16,095 nucleotides of DNA, from positions 1 to 16,095 of the forward strand of contig DASTRY010000098.1 in NCBI GenBank assembly GCA_035760965.1, in the 5' to 3' direction. A program made the translations under genes and the position numbers. Position 1 is the stretch's first letter, and every line of letters starts with the position of its first letter. Below, one piece after another: positions 1-6,551 of this stretch. The notes beneath the pieces are model-generated. The model saw only the letters and a list, made by a program, of their open reading frames with translations. It searched no databases and had not been told where the DNA came from. Origin of the DNA: JADGHX01 sp035760965 (GTDB lineage Bacteria; Pseudomonadota; Gammaproteobacteria; Steroidobacterales; Steroidobacteraceae).

Positions 1-725
1 TTGATGACGCTCTGCTCCTCGTCGACCACGTAGTCGCGATTCACGATGTAGAGAACACCCGGCGGAATCCCGACTTCGCACGAAGCGTTCGGATCGCCCT
101 TGCGATTGGTGTACGCGCCGCCCTCGAGCCGCGCGCACGGCCGGCCCCACGGCGTCTTCACGAGCTTGTCGGAGAACAGATCGAGATAGCTGTTCGCCGC
201 ATTGATGAGCTCCTGCATCGAGGATCGCGCACCCTTTTTCGGCGCAGACCAGTCCTCCTTGCTCGAATACTTGAGATACGCATTGGCGTTGAAGAGCCAA
301 TCGCCCTTGTCGGAGACCAGGCTGTCGACCGCCGTGATCTTGCCGTTGTCGACGCTCAAGCGCGTGCCGATCACGTACTGGTGCGGACCCTCCGTCACGA
401 TCACTTCGGAGAAGGTGCGGCAGCGGTCCTTGTCCAGAAAGCTGCGCGAGAAGGCGATCGGCAAGGCGGTGTTCCACGTGCCCGCGTCCGCGGCCACCTC
501 GTTCATGTTCTCGAGGTACTTCGCCTTCTCCGCGAGCGCCATCTTCGTGCGATCGCCGGATTTCTGGGCAGCGAGGTAGCTGTCCACGGCGGACTGCAGC
601 GACTCGCGCGTGCACGTCGGACGCGGCTGGGCTTGCGGAGCGGGTGGCGGCGTCTGCTGGGCCTGCGCGGCCGCGGCGCCGATGAGGAGACCGAGTGCGA
701 CGAGGGCTACGAATGACTTTTCCAT
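1..725 (-). CDS. Secreted DUF8021-type protein (partial, C-terminus outside window)
   Basis: The frame opens at an ATG at 725-723 and runs off the left edge, giving 241 codons. Residues 1-22 form a Sec signal peptide: MEKS, a hydrophobic stretch, then AQA before QQTPPP. A proline/glutamine linker follows. The mature part carries the pattern CTRESLQSAVDSYLAAQKSG, then WNTALPIAF, CRTFSEVIV, GTRLSVDNGKI, DKGDWLFNA, PWGRPCARLEGGAY and IVNRDYVVDEE. From memory this matches the DUF8021 / NTF2-like secreted proteins found in proteobacteria and fungi, whose function is unknown. Several cysteines (PTC, DRC, PCA, SCE) would suit disulfides in the periplasm. A purine-rich GAAAGAG lies about 8 nt before the start. 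It stands alone, 201 nt from the next gene on the same strand. The family call is by eye; secretion is clearer than function. Confidence 0.8.
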   Translation of the reverse strand, partial: MEKSFVALVALGLLIGAAAAQAQQTPPPAPQAQPRPTCTRESLQSAVDSYLAAQKSGDRTKMALAEKAKYLENMNEVAADAGTWNTALPIAFSRSFLDKDRCRTFSEVIVTEGPHQYVIGTRLSVDNGKITAVDSLVSDKGDWLFNANAYLKYSSKEDWSAPKKGARSSMQELINAANSYLDLFSDKLVKTPWGRPCARLEGGAYTNRKGDPNASCEVGIPPGVLYIVNRDYVVDEEQSVI

Positions 726-926
726 GCGGCTCGCTCTTTCGATTTTGTTGACGTTCGCGACGACGCAAGTCTAGTCACCTCGACGCACGCCCCGTCGAAA
801 CGCGCGCTCGCGAATCCACACGGCGGCGACGCGCGCTCCCAGAACGTTCAACCCGCCACTCCAGCTCGGTCAAAAGCGCGGTCCGGACGGCCGCTACGAT
901 CCCAATAAGATTCCAGGGATTCCAGA
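726..926. other. Intergenic region with a short tandem repeat
   Basis: This gap lies between the stop of the anchored protein and the start of the DUF8021 gene and must hold the latter's promoter. I could not pick a convincing -35/-10 pair. At 909-925 GATTCCAG occurs twice with a 9-bp period, directly after the stop codon of the upstream gene. No hairpin terminator with a T-tract is visible. Confidence 0.3.
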
Positions 927-2255
927 TCACTCGCGCCCGAGATCGACGAGCAGAACGGCGCCGGCCTCATTCGCCACCACGATGCGACGGCCTTCGCGCG
1001 AGATCGTCGCGAGCTGCGGCGGCTGCTCGAATCGCCACGGGAGCTGATAGTCGAGCCGCGTGTCGGTTCCGCGACGCGCCACTTCCAGCGCCGCCACGCC
1101 ACCCGACGCCCTCACGCTGAGATCGTAGCTCTCCGGCCCATCGCGATATTCCGTCGCGAACAGCGAGTCGTGACGAACCTCGATCGGCTTCGCGTCCGGG
1201 CCGAGCACCGCCACGCCCGCCGGCTCTTCCGTGAGCGCATACACGCGACCCGGTCTGGACGCCGGCAGCAAGCGACGCACGTGCGTGCTGACCCACCGCA
1301 CTTTGCCGTCCCGTCCCTCCGCGGCGGACGCGGGGAAGACCAGCCGATTGGTCTGACGCTCGGGTTCGTCGATCGCCACGACGAGCACGCTCTCGTCGCG
1401 CAGATCGGAGTCGTGAAGGAGATTCGCGTCGCCATAGAAGAGCAGGACGTTCTCGCCGATCTTCGCGATTGCATGCACGACGGCCGGCGTGCCGAAGATC
1501 GAGTTCGCCTCGCCGGGGAACGACGCGCGCAGCTCCAGCGGCTCGCCGCGAGCGCCAGGCAGGGGGCGTGCGGCGATGCCCACCAGCGACCCGACGGGCT
1601 CGGCGGGCGCGACCCACACTCTGCGCGCGTCGGCGTCCACCCACGCAACGACTCTCCGATGTTCCGTGACGGTCGGGCTCGCAACGAGTCCGCCCTCGGG
1701 CGGGCGACAATTGCCGCTCAAGAGCTTGCCGTCGTCGCCGACGATCAGATACGCGCTCCCGGATTCCGCGTCGACGTGCAGCGCTCCAACGCGCTCGATG
1801 TTCTGCGGCAGGTCCCACTGGCTCCACTGCGCATCATCGACTCGCAGGCAGAGAAGCCGCCGCGTCGTCGTCACCGCCAGCAGACTCGAATCGTCGGCGA
1901 GCGCGAGGGCCAGCAGCGTCTCGCCTTGGCGCATGGATGGAAGCATGAGCTCGCGCACTTCGCGCGAATCCGCGGTCTGCGTGCGCAATCGTGCGGCGAA
2001 GGCATGATGAAGCGCGATCAGCGGATCGCGCCCGACCGCCCGCATCCCGTCGATGGATTTCGTAAATTGCGCTTGCGCGGCCGCCGCGTCGTCCGCCTCG
2101 AGGCGCTCCATGCCCACCGTCAGCGCGCGAAAGGCCTCTTCCAGTCGCGCCTTGCGCTGCTCCGAGACGAGCTTACCCGCGCCGATCGCGGCAAGCGCCG
2201 CGAGCACGACGCCGACGAGCAGCCAAGTCCGCGAAGCGAGAACCTTCCTCACCAT
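927..2255 (-). CDS. Membrane-anchored protein of unknown function, possibly beta-propeller-like
   Basis: 442 residues. The N-terminus (MVRKVLASR, then a hydrophobic segment at about residues 11-27 ending before KLVSEQRKAR) is an uncleaved signal anchor, so the bulk should sit in the periplasm. Residues about 28-110 are charged and helical (EEAFRALTVGMERLEADDAAAAQAQF), resembling a TPR-like or coiled stretch. From about 110 on the sequence turns into short hydrophobic strands separated by turns (LLALALADDSSLLAVTTTRRLLCL, SAYLIVGDDGKLLSG, RRIVVANEAGAVLLVDLG), suggesting a WD/PQQ-like propeller; this is inference, as no repeat is strict enough to name. The start is the first ATG, without a strong Shine-Dalgarno sequence. 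The nearest same-strand gene upstream is more than 1.3 kb away, so it is probably a single-gene unit. I do not recognise the family. Confidence 0.75.
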   Translation of the reverse strand: MVRKVLASRTWLLVGVVLAALAAIGAGKLVSEQRKARLEEAFRALTVGMERLEADDAAAAQAQFTKSIDGMRAVGRDPLIALHHAFAARLRTQTADSREVRELMLPSMRQGETLLALALADDSSLLAVTTTRRLLCLRVDDAQWSQWDLPQNIERVGALHVDAESGSAYLIVGDDGKLLSGNCRPPEGGLVASPTVTEHRRVVAWVDADARRVWVAPAEPVGSLVGIAARPLPGARGEPLELRASFPGEANSIFGTPAVVHAIAKIGENVLLFYGDANLLHDSDLRDESVLVVAIDEPERQTNRLVFPASAAEGRDGKVRWVSTHVRRLLPASRPGRVYALTEEPAGVAVLGPDAKPIEVRHDSLFATEYRDGPESYDLSVRASGGVAALEVARRGTDTRLDYQLPWRFEQPPQLATISREGRRIVVANEAGAVLLVDLGRE

Positions 2256-2574
2256 GCTATTGCGCGCGCCGCTCCGACAGCCCGGATGTATCGGAGGCCA
2301 CCGCGTAATTCAGCAGTGTGCCGGAGCGTAGCGCCGGTAGGCAGCGGCTCGAAGCCGGAAACATCGTCGAAAAGTCCGATTGCCGTGCCACCTCGGCACG
2401 CCGCGCTCCGAAGGCGAAGCTTTGCCGGGCGAACCTCCGGCGACGACGGTGCATGGGCGACCTCTGACGAAACGTATGCGTGCGACATTCTGCAGCACTG
2501 GCGCGGCCAATGTGAGGAGATTGCGCGCGCACGCCAGCTATACTCCCCCGTCCCGACGCTGAGCACGCACAGAT
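2256..2574. other. 319-nt gap between divergent genes, no gene supported
   Basis: This region separates the start of the anchored protein (-) from the start of the cupin (+), so it should hold both promoters. Open frames of up to about 105 codons cross it on the minus strand, but they have no recognisable domain or ribosome binding site, so I leave them out. The visible structure is a perfect 6-bp hairpin, CGTGCC-ACCTC-GGCACG, at 2384-2400, and a TATACT box at 2539-2544. I see no tRNA, SRP RNA or other known RNA in it. Confidence 0.4.
2539..2544 (+). promoter_or_regulatory. Possible -10 box for the cupin gene
   Basis: TATACT matches the sigma-70 -10 consensus at five of six bases and lies 30 nt before the cupin ATG, which would give a leader of about 24 nt. 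No matching -35 hexamer sits at the usual spacing (TTGCGC at 2521-2526 is only 12 nt away), so this is a weak call. Confidence 0.25.
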
Positions 2575-3039
2575 ATGGGCAAAATCAACCTCGACGCCGC
2601 ATCGGTCCGCATCGGTAGCGGCTATCCCGCGCCGTTCGACGAGCCGTGCAAGGACCGCAAGCGCATGCGACTCGGCGACGTCGCCGGTCTCACCCAGTTC
2701 GGCGTGAATCTGCTGCGGCTCCCGCCCGGCGCATGGTCCAGTCAGCGCCATTGGCACAGCGCCGAGGACGAGTTCGTGTGGGTGCTCGAAGGGGAAGTCG
2801 TGCTGATCACGGATGAGGGCGAAACCGTCCTGCGCGCGGGCGATTGCGCGGGCTTTCCGGCGGGCGTCGCGAACGGCCACCATCTGCAGAATCGCTCCGC
2901 GCGCGAAGCCGTTCTGCTCGAAGTCGGATCGCGGCGACCGGACGAAGACGCGTGCGACTATCCCGATCTCGACATGGTGATCGAGCCGGGCGTGGGCTTC
3001 CGTCACCGCGACGGTCGGCCGTACCCGAAAGGCAAATGA
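2575..3039 (+). CDS. Cupin-domain protein
   Basis: 154 residues forming a single small cupin barrel. Motif 1 is visible as H59-W-H61-SAED-E66 followed by VWVLEGEV, the usual HxH-x4-E metal site. Motif 2 is visible as G89-DCAGF-P95-AG97 with H102 and N106, supplying the third histidine. A metal-binding enzyme or sugar/small-molecule binding role is typical of the family, but the substrate cannot be read from sequence. The C-terminus (DMVIEPGVGFRHRDGRPYPK) resembles cytosolic one-domain cupins often annotated as 'cupin domain-containing protein'. There is no signal peptide. The start codon lacks a clear Shine-Dalgarno sequence; a TATACT box lies 30 nt upstream. It converges on the chalcone-isomerase-like gene with only 14 nt between the stops. 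Confidence 0.9.
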   Translation: MGKINLDAASVRIGSGYPAPFDEPCKDRKRMRLGDVAGLTQFGVNLLRLPPGAWSSQRHWHSAEDEFVWVLEGEVVLITDEGETVLRAGDCAGFPAGVANGHHLQNRSAREAVLLEVGSRRPDEDACDYPDLDMVIEPGVGFRHRDGRPYPKGK

Positions 3040-3053
3040 GGCCGCGGCGGCGC

Positions 3054-3623
3054 CTACTCGCACGCGCCGCCGAGCAATCCCTCCTTCAGCTCCGGATTGG
3101 GCGGCATAGAACCGAGCCAGATGCCGAGGAACGCGCGCGCAAAATCGTCGCCTTCGATGGTGCCTTTCACCGTGCCGTTCACATCGACCTCGATGCCGGC
3201 GCCCGGCCGGCGAGTGAACGTGAGGCGCTCACCGCGCTTCACGTCGGACATCCAGCCGTTGAGCCGCGCGATGCGCTGAGTGAGCGGCGCGAGCTGCCCC
3301 TGCGCGCTGCGTTCGAAACCTTCCGACCACGCCTTGGTGAGATCCTCGGCATCGACACCGCGAACGAAGTGGAGGATCAGCTCCATCGGGCCGCTCGACT
3401 CGATGAGCGCTCGCGGATCGCGCGAAGGCTGCGTCACGTACAGTGCCGCGACGTACACGCTCACCTTGAGGAACGTTGCTTTGCGCAGACCCAAGCCGTT
3501 GAGCGTCAGATCGCTGCCGTCCACCTGGACGTGCTCGGGAAACGTGACGCCTTTGCACTCCTTCCCGTGCGCAACAGCAGCGGCGAGTGTCAGCAGAGTC
3601 GCGATGACTACTATCCGGATCAT
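3054..3623 (-). CDS. Periplasmic chalcone-isomerase-like protein
   Basis: 189 residues from the ATG at 3623-3621; a longer in-frame opening exists upstream, but this start gives a clean signal peptide (MIRIVVIATLLTLAAAVAHG) and a 4-nt overlap with the preceding gene. The mature sequence opens KECKGVTFPEHVQVDGSDL and continues LNGLGLRKATFLKVSVYVAALYV, then LILHFVRGVDAEDLTKAWSEGF and FLGIWLGSMPPN, which is the pattern of bacterial chalcone-isomerase-like proteins (Pfam Chalcone_3 type). These share the fold of plant chalcone isomerase but generally not the catalytic residues; fatty-acid binding has been shown for related plant proteins. Its stop-start overlap with a methylacyl-CoA racemase suggests co-translation, and a link to acyl or lipid handling is inference. 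The C-terminal end is GGACE. Confidence 0.88.
   Translation of the reverse strand: MIRIVVIATLLTLAAAVAHGKECKGVTFPEHVQVDGSDLTLNGLGLRKATFLKVSVYVAALYVTQPSRDPRALIESSGPMELILHFVRGVDAEDLTKAWSEGFERSAQGQLAPLTQRIARLNGWMSDVKRGERLTFTRRPGAGIEVDVNGTVKGTIEGDDFARAFLGIWLGSMPPNPELKEGLLGGACE
3620..3623 (-). promoter_or_regulatory. ATGA stop-start overlap (translational coupling)
   Basis: On the minus strand the racemase ends ...CCA ACA TGA while the ATG of the chalcone-isomerase-like gene uses the same bases (ATGA). GGGAG lies 5-9 nt before the second ATG and can serve as its ribosome binding site. This arrangement fixes the start of the second gene and implies coupled translation. Confidence 0.85.
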
Positions 3624-4771
3624 GTTGGCTCCCTCACACCCTGCAGCACATTCGCATCGCGCAGCTTTCCGATCTCTTCGCGAGTGAACCCGGCGTTCGC
3701 CAGCACGTCCTCGCCGTCGGCGCCGGGCGCTCGTTGCCCGTGACGAATCTCCGGCGCGGTGCGGCTGAAGCGTGGCGCCGGCGCCGGCTGCGTGAATCCG
3801 TCGACGCGCGTGTATGTATTCCGCGCGCGATGATGCGCGTGTTCCGGTGCCTCGACAATCGACAGGACGGGCGCGAAGCACGCGTCGGTGCCTTCCAGCA
3901 CCTTGCACCACTCATCGCGAGATCGCGTCTTGACGAGCCGCGCGAGCTCGACGCGCAGCTCCGGCCATCGGCTGCGGTCATCGGGATTTTCGAAGCGAGA
4001 GCGGTCGATCCCGATGCGCGTGAGCAGCTCTCCGTAGAAGTGCGGCTCGAGCGCGCCGATCGCAATGTGCCTGCCATCCGCGGTCTCGTAGGTGTCGTAG
4101 AAGGGAGCACCGCCATCGAGCAGGTTCGCGCCGCGCCGCTCGGCGTCCCACATTCCCGCGGCGTGCAGGCTGTGGATCATCCACATCAACTGCGCGGCGC
4201 CGTCGACCATGGCGGCGTCGATCACCTGCCCCTTTCCGGAGCTGCGCGCTTCGAGCAGCGCGCACACGATGCCAAACGCGAGCAGCATTCCGCCGCCGCC
4301 CATGTCGCCCGCGAGATTCAACGGCGGCACGGGACCCTCCCCTGCGCGGCCGACGCCGAACAGCGCGCCCGTAAGCGCGATGTAGTTGATGTCGTGTCCG
4401 GCAGAGTTTGCGAGTGGCCCGTGCTGGCCCCAGCCGGTGATGCGTCCATAGATCAGGCGCGGATTTCGCGCGAGACAGACGTCAGGACCGAGCCCGAGTC
4501 GCTCGAGCACGCCGGGCCGATACGGATCGATCAGCGCGTCGGCCCTCGCCAGCAGCCGGAGCAGAACCTCCACGCCCGCGGCGCGCTTCAGATCGAGCAC
4601 GATGGACTTCTTGCCGCGAAAGCTCGCGTCCTTCCGCTGAAAGCGCGGCAGCTCGAGCGAGCGCTCGACTCGCACGACCTCCGCGCCCATGTCGGCGAGC
4701 ATCATGCCGGCCATCGGACCGGGGCCGATGCCGCCGAGCTCGATTACGGTGATGCCGTTCAGCGGTCCCAT
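3620..4771 (-). CDS. mcr: Alpha-methylacyl-CoA racemase (CaiB/BaiF family III CoA-transferase fold)
   Basis: 383 residues, about full length for the family. It should interconvert the (2R) and (2S) forms of 2-methylacyl-CoA so that branched or sterol side-chain acyl-CoAs can enter beta-oxidation; the cytosolic enzyme from Mycobacterium tuberculosis is the model. Visible marks are GPLNGITVIELGGIGPGPMA at the N-terminus, R-V-E near residue 34, DPYRPGVLERLGLGPD, TGWGQHGPLANSAGHDINYI and PVPPLNLAGDMGGGGML. The catalytic pair falls at H126 and D156, the same numbers known for the mycobacterial enzyme, and E242 corresponds to its third active-site acid. The C-terminus has the typical APRFSRT. A possible AAGGTG ribosome binding site lies about 9 nt upstream. 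It is the first gene of a two-gene unit and is divergent from the VOC gene. Confidence 0.95.
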   Translation of the reverse strand: MGPLNGITVIELGGIGPGPMAGMMLADMGAEVVRVERSLELPRFQRKDASFRGKKSIVLDLKRAAGVEVLLRLLARADALIDPYRPGVLERLGLGPDVCLARNPRLIYGRITGWGQHGPLANSAGHDINYIALTGALFGVGRAGEGPVPPLNLAGDMGGGGMLLAFGIVCALLEARSSGKGQVIDAAMVDGAAQLMWMIHSLHAAGMWDAERRGANLLDGGAPFYDTYETADGRHIAIGALEPHFYGELLTRIGIDRSRFENPDDRSRWPELRVELARLVKTRSRDEWCKVLEGTDACFAPVLSIVEAPEHAHHRARNTYTRVDGFTQPAPAPRFSRTAPEIRHGQRAPGADGEDVLANAGFTREEIGKLRDANVLQGVREPT

Positions 4772-4878
4772 GGCGCCGGCACCTTATCGCGACTGCTTCG
4801 GCGCGTTCAACGAGATTCTCGGGCTGGTAGATTGCGTCATGGATCGCGTCAGTCACCCCGCATCAAGGAGACTTCGAT

Positions 4879-5259
4879 ATGCACCGTTCCCGCCTCTGCG
4901 CGCTTCTGATCGACTGCAACACACCCGACGTGGATGAAGCCGCGCGCTTCTGGAGCGCGGCGCTCGGCCGCGCGGTGGACCCCGATCATCCCGGGACACG
5001 CGGCAACTATCGCATGCTCGAAACGCCGCCGGACGAGCCGATCGTGCAGATTCAGCGCGTGGCGCACGAGAGTCGCGTGCACCTCGACATCGAAACCGAC
5101 GACATCCCTGCCGAAGTGGCGCGTCTCGAGAAACTCGGCGCGAAGGTCGCGGAGCGGCTGGAGCGCTGGGTCGTGATGCAGGCGCCTACGGGACAGCGCT
5201 TCTGTGTCGTTCGAGTGCAGCGGCCCGGCTTCCCGAAGAACGCCAACCAGTGGGACTGA
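4879..5259 (+). CDS. VOC-superfamily (glyoxalase-like) protein
   Basis: 126 residues, one vicinal-oxygen-chelate half: beta-alpha-beta-beta-beta modules with LCALLIDCNTPDVDEAARFWSAALGR at the N-terminus and RVHLDIETDDIPAEVARLEKLGAKV, then WVVMQAPTGQRFCVVRVQRP at the C-terminus. This is the layout of the Glyoxalase_6-type proteins, many of which have no assigned reaction; metal-dependent dioxygenase, lyase or antibiotic/toxicant binding roles occur in the superfamily. H88-equivalent metal ligands seem partly present (VHLDIET) but I cannot assign a full site. Start is set by a textbook AAGGAG at 4865-4870, 8 nt before the ATG. It is divergent from the racemase with 107 nt between the starts, and a heme-protein remnant follows on the same strand. 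Confidence 0.88.
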   Translation: MHRSRLCALLIDCNTPDVDEAARFWSAALGRAVDPDHPGTRGNYRMLETPPDEPIVQIQRVAHESRVHLDIETDDIPAEVARLEKLGAKVAERLERWVVMQAPTGQRFCVVRVQRPGFPKNANQWD

Positions 5260-5372
5260 CGCGCCGATCACTGCGCCTGCGCAACCCCTGCGCCGCGCGA
5301 CGGCATGCCAGCCCACGTCACGAGCACACGACCGATAGCTTGGAGCAATCGCGCCGTACGAAGGCGTTTGCT
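5260..5372. other. Intergenic DNA upstream of the heme-protein remnant
   Basis: Together with the pseudogene and hairpin this makes up a 354-nt stretch without an intact gene. No promoter, domain or repeat is visible in these bases. If the pseudogene once had an N-terminal part here, I cannot recognise it in any frame. Confidence 0.3.
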
Positions 5373-5556
5373 GTGATTTCCTCCGCCGCCAGCACGCGAT
5401 TTCCGAAGACCAAAGGATGGGCGTACGCCGTATTCGACTACGACCCCGCGTTCGGAGGATTCAAGCCGAACGCCACCGGTCCGATCGATTGCGGATTGCG
5501 TGCCACACGGCCGTGGCGGCAAAGGACTACATCTCACGGCCTACGGAACGAGGTGA
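5373..5556 (+). pseudogene. C-terminal remnant of a cytochrome P460-type heme protein, two frameshifts
   Basis: Frame 1 reads VISSAASTRFPKTKGWAYA VFDYD, then FGGFKPNATGPIDCG up to about 5497. The expected continuation FACHT is reached only by shifting frame: one base is missing between 5497 and 5498 (GGATT-GCGTGC where GGATTCGCGTGC would read G-F-A-C). The second frame reads ACHTAVAAKDYI and a second missing base near 5534-5535 (ATCT-CACG for ATCTTCACG) then restores TAYGTR and a TGA at 5554-5556. With both bases restored the end reads CG-F-A-CHTAV-AAKDYIFTAYGTR, the CxxCH heme-c attachment motif and C-terminus I know from cytochrome P460 family proteins. Intact members are about 150-200 residues with a signal peptide; the N-terminal part is not recognisable here. 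Either a decayed gene or sequencing errors could explain it. Family call rests on the C-terminal 60 residues only. Confidence 0.65.
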
Positions 5557-5567
5557 GGCGCTGTCAT

Positions 5568-5605
5568 TCGTCCGTGCACGACCCAGGGCGGTCGTGCACG
5601 GACGA
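5568..5605. terminator. Perfect 16-bp inverted repeat between convergent genes
   Basis: TCGTCCGTGCACGACC at 5568-5583 is the exact reverse complement of 5590-5605, with the 6-nt loop CAGGGC. It sits 12 nt after the stop of the heme-protein remnant (+) and 8 nt after the stop of the chloroperoxidase gene (-), so it could terminate transcription from both sides. There is no T-tract on either side, so a strictly intrinsic terminator is not proven; a REP-like element or RNA 3'-end stabiliser are alternatives. Confidence 0.7.
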
Positions 5606-5613
5606 CCTCGTGT

Positions 5614-6444
5614 CTACTGCTTGATGAACGCGAGCAGCTCCGCGTTGACGACGTCGGCGTGCGTCGTGCACATGCCGTGCGGGAAGCCCTCGTAGGTCTT
5701 GAGCGTCCCTTTCTTCAGATGCTTCACCGACAGCGGCGCCGAGTCCGCATACGGCACGATCTGGTCGTCCGTACCGTGTATCACGAGCGTCGGCACCTGG
5801 ATCGTCTGCAGGTCCTCGGTGAAATCCGTTTCGGAGAACGCCTTGATGCAGTCGTACTGCGCCTTGGCGCCGCCCATCATGCTCTGCCGCCACCAGTTCT
5901 GAATGACGCCCTGGCTCACCTTGGCGCCCGGCCGGTTGAAGCCATAGAACGGACCCGAGGCGATGTCCAGATAGAGCTGCGCGCGATTGGCCGCGAGCGC
6001 GGCGCGATAGCCGTCGAACGCTTCCAATGGCGTGCCGCCCGGGTTCTTCGGCGACTTCACCATGATCGGCGGCACCGCCGCGATGATCGAGAGCTTCGAT
6101 ACCCGCCCGGGCTTCGCGCGCGCGACGTAGTGAACGGCTTCGCCGCCGCCCGTGGAGTGACCGACGTGCACCGCGCCCTTCAAGTCGAGCGCGTCCGTCA
6201 CCGCCGCCACATCGGCGGCGTAGGTGTCCATCTCGTTGCCGGTGTCCGTTTGCGTCGAACGCCCGTGCCCGCGCCGATCGTGCGCGACGACGCGATAACC
6301 CTTGTTCAGAAAAAAGAGGAACTGCGCATCCCAGTCGTCCGCGCTGAGCGGCCAACCGTGATGGAAGAAGATCGTCTGTGCGTCTTTCGGGCCCAGATCC
6401 TTGAAGAAGATCGTCACCCCGTCTCGCGTCGTGATCGTGTCCAT
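5614..6444 (-). CDS. Alpha/beta hydrolase of the non-heme chloroperoxidase (perhydrolase) family
   Basis: 276 residues from the ATG at 6444-6442. An upstream in-frame ATG would add 18 residues without family similarity, whereas the chosen start has AGGAG 6 nt before it and begins MDTITTRDGVTIFFKD like relatives. The family catalyses ester hydrolysis, perhydrolysis and, in vitro, bromide/chloride peroxidation without a cofactor. Visible marks: FHHGWPLSADDWDAQ (oxyanion-hole region), AHDRRGHGRS, nucleophile elbow GHS97TGGG, acid D227 in HGTDDQIVPY, and H256 in GFPHGMCTTH, completing the Ser-Asp-His triad. YGFNRPGAKVSQG and WWRQSMMGGAKAQYDCI are conserved family stretches. It is a cytosolic enzyme with no signal peptide. 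Its upstream region carries a two-copy direct repeat and possible promoter. Confidence 0.95.
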   Translation of the reverse strand: MDTITTRDGVTIFFKDLGPKDAQTIFFHHGWPLSADDWDAQFLFFLNKGYRVVAHDRRGHGRSTQTDTGNEMDTYAADVAAVTDALDLKGAVHVGHSTGGGEAVHYVARAKPGRVSKLSIIAAVPPIMVKSPKNPGGTPLEAFDGYRAALAANRAQLYLDIASGPFYGFNRPGAKVSQGVIQNWWRQSMMGGAKAQYDCIKAFSETDFTEDLQTIQVPTLVIHGTDDQIVPYADSAPLSVKHLKKGTLKTYEGFPHGMCTTHADVVNAELLAFIKQ

Positions 6445-6498
6445 ATGCGGCTCCTGTGTTGGCGACGGCCTCGCATTGTGCGCGACCGAGGGAGCCAC

Positions 6499-6528
6499 GC
6501 TATAAGACGAAGGTGTAAGTGTCTTGAA
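6499..6528 (-). promoter_or_regulatory. Possible sigma-70-type promoter of the chloroperoxidase gene
   Basis: On the minus strand TTCAAG (6528-6523) and TTATAG (6505-6500) are spaced by 17 nt, about 56 nt before the start codon. Both hexamers match the consensus only partly. The -35 position lies inside the first copy of a direct repeat, an arrangement typical of activator-dependent promoters; this is inference. Confidence 0.35.
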
Positions 6529-6551
6529 CGCCCTGTCGCTTTCTTGAACGC
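6522..6551. repeat. Direct repeat TCTTGAACGC x2, 20-bp period (operator candidate)
   Basis: TCTTGAACGC occurs at 6522-6531 and 6542-6551, exactly 20 bp apart, about two helical turns. It lies upstream of the chloroperoxidase gene and directly abuts the stop codon of the DUF885 gene. Paired direct repeats on one face of the helix are usual binding sites of AraC-type activators, but no such regulator gene is in the window. Confidence 0.45.

Noticed and set aside
2249..2566. A 105-codon minus-strand frame ending at the start of the anchored-protein gene
   Set aside because: No ribosome binding site, no domain and no supported homology; its overlap with the next start is not enough to call a gene.
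1170..2618. A 482-codon plus-strand open frame across the anchored-protein gene
   Set aside because: Arginine/histidine-rich antisense reading of the real minus-strand gene; no domain, no ribosome binding site, and it runs into the cupin start.
4771..4812. TTGAAC...GATAAG on the minus strand as a promoter for the racemase
   Set aside because: The transcript would start only about 5 nt before the ATG and the -10 box overlaps the likely ribosome binding site; I could not support a leaderless start.
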